A stretch of DNA of 25,031 nucleotides from an uncultured Actinomycetes bacterium (lineage in GTDB: Bacteria > Actinomycetota > Thermoleophilia > Solirubrobacterales > 70-9). Under the pieces are notes generated by a model. That model did not search any database and was not told the DNA's origin. It worked only from the letters and a program-made list of their open reading frames with translations. Both the position numbers and the translations under genes were made by a program. The DNA is taken from the NCBI GenBank assembly GCA_946479725.1, contig CAMLHB010000011.1, forward strand, positions 1 to 25,031. The letters run 5' to 3'. Of this stretch, positions 20,894-25,031 are shown piece after piece. Position 1 is the first letter of the stretch. Every line of letters begins with the position of its first letter.

Positions 20894-21454
20894 TCACTTC
20901 CTCCGCCGCGGATCCTGCTGGACCTGGTCCTTGCCGGGGCCGCCGTAGAGAACGTCCCTGCCCTTGCCGCCGCAGATCAGGTCGGGGCCGGCGAGGCCGC
21001 GGACTTTGTCAGCGCCGGCGAGCGCGACGATCACGTCGCGGTGCTTGGTCCCGACCAGCTCGTCGCGGCCGGCGGTGCCGACGATCGTCGCCTTCCGGCC
21101 GAGGCAGCGGCTGTGGTCGGTGCCTCCGCGCAGGGCGATCAGCCCGAGGCGCTTGGTCGCCCCGAGACCGGATTCGCCGAAGGCGACGATCCGCCCGGTC
21201 GACTGGATCCCGACCTTGTATTCGGGCGAGCCCCCCCGCCGTAGGGCAGGACGAGCCGTTCGCCGCCGTTGAAGGTCCGATCCCTGCCGCCGTCGGGGCG
21301 CAGGCGGAACACCGCTATCCGGCTCGCCCAACCGACGCCCACGACACGGCCCTTGGCGTCCACGGTCAGGTCCTCGGGGCTGAGAGAGCCGACCCGGTCG
21401 AAGAGCCGGAGTCCGCCGCCGCTGCCGAAGCTCGGATCGGCAATACGAGCCGGC
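20894..21454 (-). pseudogene. Broken delta-60/RTX-type secreted protein fragment
   Basis: Two frames together encode a familiar architecture. Upstream part: DPSFGSGGGLRLFDRVGSL, VDAKGRVVGVGWASRIAVFRL and DRTFNGGERLVLPYGGG (a delta-60 repeat). Downstream part: SPEYKVGIQSTGRIVAFGESG and ATIVGTAGRDELVGTKHRDV, then GADKVRGLAGPDLICGGKGRDVLYGGPGKD (RTX-like calcium-binding turns). The frame changes at a run of seven C at 21231-21237; eight would restore one reading frame. There is also no 5' end: the upstream frame runs straight into the 3' end of cysM without a start codon and reaches a stop inside cysM. It is therefore a truncated remnant even if the homopolymer is an error. Confidence 0.8.
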
Positions 21455-22420
21455 CTACCACCAGACGGTGGAGTCCAGGTTCTCGATCTCCTCGATCGGC
21501 TTCGTGTAGACGCCGGAGGAGAGGTACTTCCAACCGTCGTCGGGGATCAGGAAGACGACGTTGCCGGAGTCGAGCTCGCCGGCGATGCGGTGGGCGATCG
21601 CGGCGATCGCCCCGGCGGAGACCCCGGCGAAGACCCCCTCCTCCTCGAGCAGCTTCTTGGTCCAGACGATCGCGTCGCGGTTGTCGACCATGATCTTCCG
21701 GTCGAGCAGGGAGAGGTCGATGATCGGCGGGATGAAGCCGTCGTCGAGCGAGCGCAGGCCCTGGACCAGCTCCCCCTGTTTGGGCTCGGCGGCGACGATC
21801 AGCGTCTCCGGGTTTGCCTCCTTGAGGCGGCGGCCGTTGCCCATCAGGGTGCCGCCGGTGCCGAGGCCGCCGACGAAGGCGGTGACCTCGTCCAGCTCTT
21901 CGAGGATCTCGACCGCGGTGCCGTTGTAGTGGGCGAGCGGGTTGGCCTCGTTGCCGTACTGGTAGGGCATGTAGAAGCCGGGGTCCTCGGCCATCTCCAG
22001 CGCCACCTCGACGGCGCCGTTGGAGCCCTTCGCCCCCTCCGAGTAGACGATCTCGGCCCCGTACATGCGCAGCAGCTGGGTCCGCTCCTCGGTGACGTTG
22101 TCGGGCATCACCACCTTCAGCGGGTAGCCCTTGCGGCGGCAGATCATCGCCAGGGCGATGCCGGTGTTGCCCGAGGTCGGTTCGAGAATCGTGTGCCCCG
22201 GCTCGATCGCCCCTTCCGCCTCGGCCGTCTCGATCATCGATTTCGCCACCCGGTCCTTGACCGAGCCGGTCGGGTTGTGCCCCTCGAGCTTGGCGTAGAT
22301 GCGGACGTCCGGCTTCGGCGAGAGGCGCGGCAGCTCGACCAGCGGCGTGTTGCCGATCGACTCGACGATGTTGCCGAACCGGCCTCCACAGGGTCTGTTG
22401 AGTATCTGCTCGTGCGCCAT
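21455..22420 (-). CDS. cysM: Cysteine synthase of the CysM (O-phosphoserine sulfhydrylase) type
   Basis: 321 residues, PLP fold-type II. PLP lysine is Lys55 in NPTGSVKDR; EPTSGNTGIALAM binds the substrate carboxylate and GGLGTGGTLMGNGR cradles the phosphate. The sequence resembles mycobacterial CysM more than CysK: YQYGNEANPLAHYNGTAVEIL, AAEPKQGE, and an extended C-terminus DDGWKYLSSGVYTKPIEE...DSTVWW, which in CysM closes over the active site. Mycobacterial CysM makes cysteine from O-phosphoserine and CysO-thiocarboxylate. The ATG at 22420 follows GAGGGCGGGCTG. The first ~14 residues (up to PCGG) are an extension before the conserved NIVESIGNTPLVEL. It is divergent from the ABC importer. The expected partner cysO is absent between this gene and the JAMM peptidase. 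Confidence 0.88.
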   Translation of the reverse strand: MAHEQILNRPCGGRFGNIVESIGNTPLVELPRLSPKPDVRIYAKLEGHNPTGSVKDRVAKSMIETAEAEGAIEPGHTILEPTSGNTGIALAMICRRKGYPLKVVMPDNVTEERTQLLRMYGAEIVYSEGAKGSNGAVEVALEMAEDPGFYMPYQYGNEANPLAHYNGTAVEILEELDEVTAFVGGLGTGGTLMGNGRRLKEANPETLIVAAEPKQGELVQGLRSLDDGFIPPIIDLSLLDRKIMVDNRDAIVWTKKLLEEEGVFAGVSAGAIAAIAHRIAGELDSGNVVFLIPDDGWKYLSSGVYTKPIEEIENLDSTVWW

Positions 22421-22471
22421 CAGCCCGCCCTCACTTCAGAAAGTGTAGCGACGGTTGGCAACCCAGCTTGT

Positions 22472-22495
22472 AGGTTTGACGGGTCCGGCAAACCT
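22472..22495 (+). promoter_or_regulatory. Inverted repeat in the leader of the amino-acid importer
   Basis: AGGTTTG (22472-22478) and CAAACCT (22489-22495) are exact 7-base arms with a 10-base spacer, in the cysM/SBP divergent gap and ending 16 bases before the SBP start. It could be an operator for a dimeric regulator or an mRNA hairpin just upstream of the ribosome binding site GGAGG (22501-22505). Confidence 0.4.
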
Positions 22496-22511
22496 GGATC
22501 GGAGGAAACGA

Positions 22512-23348
22512 ATGAGAAAGACCCGGTTGACCGCGCTCTTCGCGGTCCTCCTGCTCGCACTCGCCTCTGTCGCGGCGGTTGGCTGCGGCGGCGGCAGCGA
22601 TACCACCGGCAGCACCAGCGGCGGTGGCGGCAGCAGCGAAGGAGGCGGCGAACCGCTGACCGTCGGCTCAGACATCCCCTATCCCCCGTTCGAGCAGGGG
22701 AAACCCGGCCAATACACCGGCTTCGACATCGAACTGATGGAAGCGATCGGGGAAAAGATCGGCCGCACCCCGGAATTCCAGGACACCTCGTTCGAAACGA
22801 TCTTCCGCGACGTCCAGCAGGGCAAGTTCGAAGCGGTGATCTCGGCCGCGACGATCACCGAAGAACGCGAGAAGGCGGTCGACTTCTCCAACCCGTACTA
22901 CCTCTCCGAACAGGCGGTACTGGTCAAAGAAGGCAGCGACATCAAGTCGCTTGAAGACCTCGAAGGCAAGACCGTCGCCGTCCAGCAGGGAACGACCGGC
23001 CAGGAACTGGCGAAGGAAGAACTGGGCAGCAGCGAAATCCGGCCCTTCCCCGAAGGCCCTGACGCCGTCAACGCGGTCAAGTCGGGCACCGTTGAAGCCG
23101 CGATCATCGACGCCCCGGTCGCCCAGGACGCGGTCGAAAAATCCGGCGGCGTCGAAATCGCCGAAAAAGTCCCGACCGAAGAAGAGTATGGGATCGCCGT
23201 CGCCCAGGGCGAAACCGAACTGCTCGGAGAAATCAACAAAGGTCTGGAAGAAGTCCTGAGCGACGGGACTTACAAGACGATCTACGAAAAGTGGTTCAAC
23301 GCCGAACCGCCGAAGGAGATCTTCTCGGCCAGTCACGAAGCGGAATAG
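22512..23348 (+). CDS. Polar amino-acid ABC transporter substrate-binding lipoprotein
   Basis: 278 residues. The N-terminus is a lipoprotein signal: MRKTRLTALFAVLLLAL, with AAVGC lipobox and Cys25 as the lipidated residue. A Gly/Ser/Thr linker follows (~26-50), then a family 3 solute-binding domain (SDIPYPPFEQGKPGQYTGFDIELMEAIG, DVQQGKFEAVISAATITEEREKAVDFSNPYY, LEDLEGKTVAVQQGTTGQELAKEEL, AVNAVKSGTVEAAIIDAPVA, YGIAVAQGETELLGEINKGLEEV). It captures a polar amino acid outside the membrane for the downstream permease/ATPase; cystine is a guess from the adjacent cysM. ATG 22512 follows GGAGGAAACGA. Glutamate is almost always GAA here (~36 GAA, about 4 GAG by eye), opposite to most neighbours. A strong hairpin follows the stop. 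Confidence 0.93.
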   Translation: MRKTRLTALFAVLLLALASVAAVGCGGGSDTTGSTSGGGGSSEGGGEPLTVGSDIPYPPFEQGKPGQYTGFDIELMEAIGEKIGRTPEFQDTSFETIFRDVQQGKFEAVISAATITEEREKAVDFSNPYYLSEQAVLVKEGSDIKSLEDLEGKTVAVQQGTTGQELAKEELGSSEIRPFPEGPDAVNAVKSGTVEAAIIDAPVAQDAVEKSGGVEIAEKVPTEEEYGIAVAQGETELLGEINKGLEEVLSDGTYKTIYEKWFNAEPPKEIFSASHEAE

Positions 23349-23371
23349 CTACCCAGCGAGATTTGAGATGA

Positions 23372-23405
23372 GACGCGAGGGGCGCCATCATGGCGCCCCT
23401 TCGTC
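23372..23405 (+). terminator. Strong hairpin between SBP and permease (terminator or attenuator)
   Basis: Arms AGGGGCGCCA (23378-23387) and TGGCGCCCCT (23391-23400) are exact with a TCA loop. An outer stem GACG (23372-23375) / CGTC (23402-23405) extends it, and a T-containing tract (TTTCC) follows. It stands between the stop of the binding-protein gene and the permease start. Such hairpins let the binding protein be made in excess over the membrane parts by partial termination or by protecting the 5' mRNA segment. Confidence 0.75.
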
Positions 23406-23434
23406 TTTCCGGGAGCGATTAGCAGGAGACAGAG

Positions 23435-24178
23435 ATGAGCGAATTCTTCAACCAGTACTTCGACTTCAACTTCATGGGAGATCACTTCAATGAAGTCTTC
23501 GATGCCTTCCTGAAGAACCTCCTGATCTTCATCGTCGCCGGCGTCATGGCCCTGGCTCTCGGCCTCCTCCTGGCTCTGATCCGCCAGCTGCCGGGGAGTA
23601 AATTCATGCCCCTGAGGTTCGTCACGATCGCTTACATCGACGTGTTTCGAGCAATCCCGATCCTGATCATTATCCTGCTGATTTCCGGCGGGGTCCCGTT
23701 CCTCGAATTCCTGCCTAAAAACATCCGCATCCCGCACTGGTTCGGGCAACCCGACCCCTACTGGTACGGCGTATTCGGGCTGACCCTCGTCTACAGCGCC
23801 TACATGGCGGAGGTGTATCGCGCCGGGATCGAAGCGGTTCCCGGGGGGCAGGTCGAGGCAGCCCGATCGCTGGGAATGAGCCACTGGCAGGCCATGCGGC
23901 ATGTCGTCGTTCCCCAGGCGGTCACCAAGATCCCGGCGCCGATGCTGAACGAACTGATCTCCCTGCTCAAGGACACGACCCTCGTCAGCGTCGTCGCCTT
24001 CGGGGAGGCGGCACTGGTCGCCAGGGAAATCCAGGCCGAAACCTTCAACGCATCCGCCTACGTCCTGGCCGGGCTCATGTTCCTCGTGATCACGCTGCCG
24101 ATGGCCCGCTTGGTCGACAAACTCATCAAGCGGAACCAGGGCAAGATCACCCGCGGCTCTCACGTGGAGGTGGCCTGA
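23435..24178 (+). CDS. Polar amino-acid ABC transporter permease (HisM/GlnP type)
   Basis: 247 residues with about five transmembrane helices: ~26-50 ([22 protein letters not shown]), ~65-90 ([23 protein letters not shown]), ~110-125 ([19 protein letters not shown]), a region near 180-195, and ~212-230 ([18 protein letters not shown]). The cytoplasmic EAA loop, which docks on the ATPase, is [37 protein letters not shown]. The motif [10 protein letters not shown] is typical of polar amino-acid permeases. A single permease gene implies a homodimeric channel. ATG 23435 follows AGGAGACAGAG. Its TGA shares one base with the ATG of the ATPase gene, so the two are coupled. Confidence 0.93.
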   Translation: MSEFFNQYFDFNFMGDHFNEVFDAFLKNLLIFIVAGVMALALGLLLALIRQLPGSKFMPLRFVTIAYIDVFRAIPILIIILLISGGVPFLEFLPKNIRIPHWFGQPDPYWYGVFGLTLVYSAYMAEVYRAGIEAVPGGQVEAARSLGMSHWQAMRHVVVPQAVTKIPAPMLNELISLLKDTTLVSVVAFGEAALVAREIQAETFNASAYVLAGLMFLVITLPMARLVDKLIKRNQGKITRGSHVEVA

Positions 24179-24942
24179 TGGCCGAGACGATGGTGAAGCT
24201 GCAGGGGATCTGCAAACGCTTCGGCGAGCTCGAGGTGCTGAAAGGCGTCGACCTCGAGGTCGGCCGCGGCGAAGTCGTCTGCATCCTCGGCCCCAGCGGC
24301 TCGGGCAAGAGCACCTTCCTGCGCTGCGTCAACCTGCTGGAGCCACCCGAGGAGGGTGAGATCTTCATCGAAGGCCACGACATCTGCAAGGGGCCCGGCA
24401 GCGGCACCGGCGAGCAGAGCTGGGAGCTGAACTACGTCCGCCAGCGGGTCGGGATCGTCTTTCAGCAGTTCAACCTCTTCCCCCACAAGACGGCGCTGGA
24501 GAACGTCACCCTCGCCCAGGAACGGGTGCTGGGGCGCTCCAAGCAGGAGGCGCGGGCGAGGGCGACCGAGCTGCTGGAGCGCGTCGGGCTCGGCGACAAG
24601 CTGGGTCAGTACCCGGAAACGCTCTCCGGCGGCCAGCAGCAGCGGGTGGCGATCGCCCGGGCGCTGGCGATGGACCCGCACGTAATGCTCTTCGACGAGG
24701 TCACCAGCGCGCTCGACCCCGAGCTGGTGAAAGAAGTCCTCGACGCGATGCGGGAGCTGGCCGAGGAAGGGATGACGATGATCGTCGTCACCCACGAGAT
24801 CGGCTTCGCCCGCGAGGTCGCCGACCGGGTCGTCTTCATGGACGGCGGCGTGATCGTCGAGCAGGGCAAGCCCGCCGACGTCCTCGAGAGCCCCCGCGAG
24901 GAGCGGACGCGGCGATTCCTGGGCCTGGTCCTAGATCGCTGA
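24178..24942 (+). CDS. Polar amino-acid ABC transporter ATP-binding protein (GlnQ/HisP type)
   Basis: 254 residues. Walker A is GPSGSGKST (38-46); the Q loop is in [19 protein letters not shown]; the ABC signature is [19 protein letters not shown]; Walker B with D loop is [16 protein letters not shown]; and the switch His is in [17 protein letters not shown]. The FNLFPH and TSALDPE spellings are characteristic of the polar amino-acid subfamily. It powers import by the permease whose stop it overlaps (TGATG). Glutamate codons here are mostly GAG, unlike the upstream SBP. The 89 bases after the stop contain the nested inverted repeat described separately. Confidence 0.95.
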   Translation: MAETMVKLQGICKRFGELEVLKGVDLEVGRGEVVCILGPSGSGKSTFLRCVNLLEPPEEGEIFIEGHDICKGPGSGTGEQSWELNYVRQRVGIVFQQFNLFPHKTALENVTLAQERVLGRSKQEARARATELLERVGLGDKLGQYPETLSGGQQQRVAIARALAMDPHVMLFDEVTSALDPELVKEVLDAMRELAEEGMTMIVVTHEIGFAREVADRVVFMDGGVIVEQGKPADVLESPREERTRRFLGLVLDR

Positions 24943-24950
24943 GACGGCGA

Positions 24951-25029
24951 AAACCAAGCCTGTCAAGGACGCAGGGAGCGAAGCGTGCTCTGCACGTGAG
25001 CGACCGAGGACGCCGACAGGCGCCGGTTT
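24951..25029 (+). ncRNA. Nested inverted repeat after the ABC operon: possible structured RNA, repeat or terminator region
   Basis: Outer arms AAACC (24951-24955) / GGTTT (25025-25029) and GCCTGTC (24958-24964) / GACAGGC (25015-25021) enclose an inner hairpin CGTGC (24984-24988) / GCACG (24992-24996). The two strands between these helices carry the same short motifs, GGACGC...AGCGA on the 5' side and AGCGA...GGACGC on the 3' side, as in a symmetrical internal loop. No T tract is visible before the window ends. It could be a small RNA, a dispersed repeat or a transcript-end structure; the choice is open. Confidence 0.4.
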
Positions 25030-25031
25030 GC

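Overview
The window reads as chromosomal DNA of a high-GC actinobacterium. The most likely group is the class Thermoleophilia (Solirubrobacter/Conexibacter-like). This is inferred from strong G/C preference at third codon positions, short SD-led genes, a Gly/Ser-rich lipoprotein linker, a delta-60/RTX-type secreted-protein remnant, DUF1802 and DUF2007 genes, and a CysM/JAMM-peptidase pair. No rRNA, tRNA, CRISPR array or complete insertion sequence was seen.

Region 1 (1-8472) is the accessory-looking part. A 2047-residue exported protein (1566-7709, minus) joins an N-terminal beta-helix-like region with four ~200-residue repeats to a DUF6531/YD-repeat (RHS) shell, an RHS core ending at a DPSGL boundary, and an unrecognised C-terminal tip of about 133 residues. 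Two paralogous TPR-like proteins follow with 4-base stop/start overlaps at both junctions. This is polymorphic-toxin architecture; the TPR pair sits where immunity genes normally lie. An ArsR-type regulator lies just upstream on the same strand, with a divergent XRE-type regulator beyond it. Base composition falls at the end of the tip and in the TPR genes.

Region 2 (8576-9674) holds a lone Flp-type pilin, a possible 33-residue membrane peptide and a NarL/LuxR response regulator.

Region 3 (9753-18435) is metabolic: glutaryl-CoA dehydrogenase divergent from a class III CoA-transferase (probably a glutarate activation/oxidation pair), then a compact GT4 glycosyltransferase, a small coiled-coil protein, L-aspartate oxidase (NadB) with no canonical start codon, and a hydantoinase/oxoprolinase pair hyuA-hyuB. 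From the CoA-transferase onward the genes are co-directional and tightly packed.

Region 4 (18436-20497) has a recognisable promoter, a DUF1802 gene, a zincin-like protein lacking HExxH, and a convergent membrane-anchored DUF2007 protein.

Region 5 (20475-24942) looks like sulfur/amino-acid metabolism. It has a JAMM peptidase (Mec-like) and a CysM-type cysteine synthase on the minus strand, separated by a broken delta-60/RTX gene; the expected sulfur carrier CysO is not between them. Divergent from cysM is a polar amino-acid ABC importer (lipoprotein SBP, strong hairpin, permease, ATPase). The window ends in a nested inverted repeat that could be a structured RNA or repeat element.
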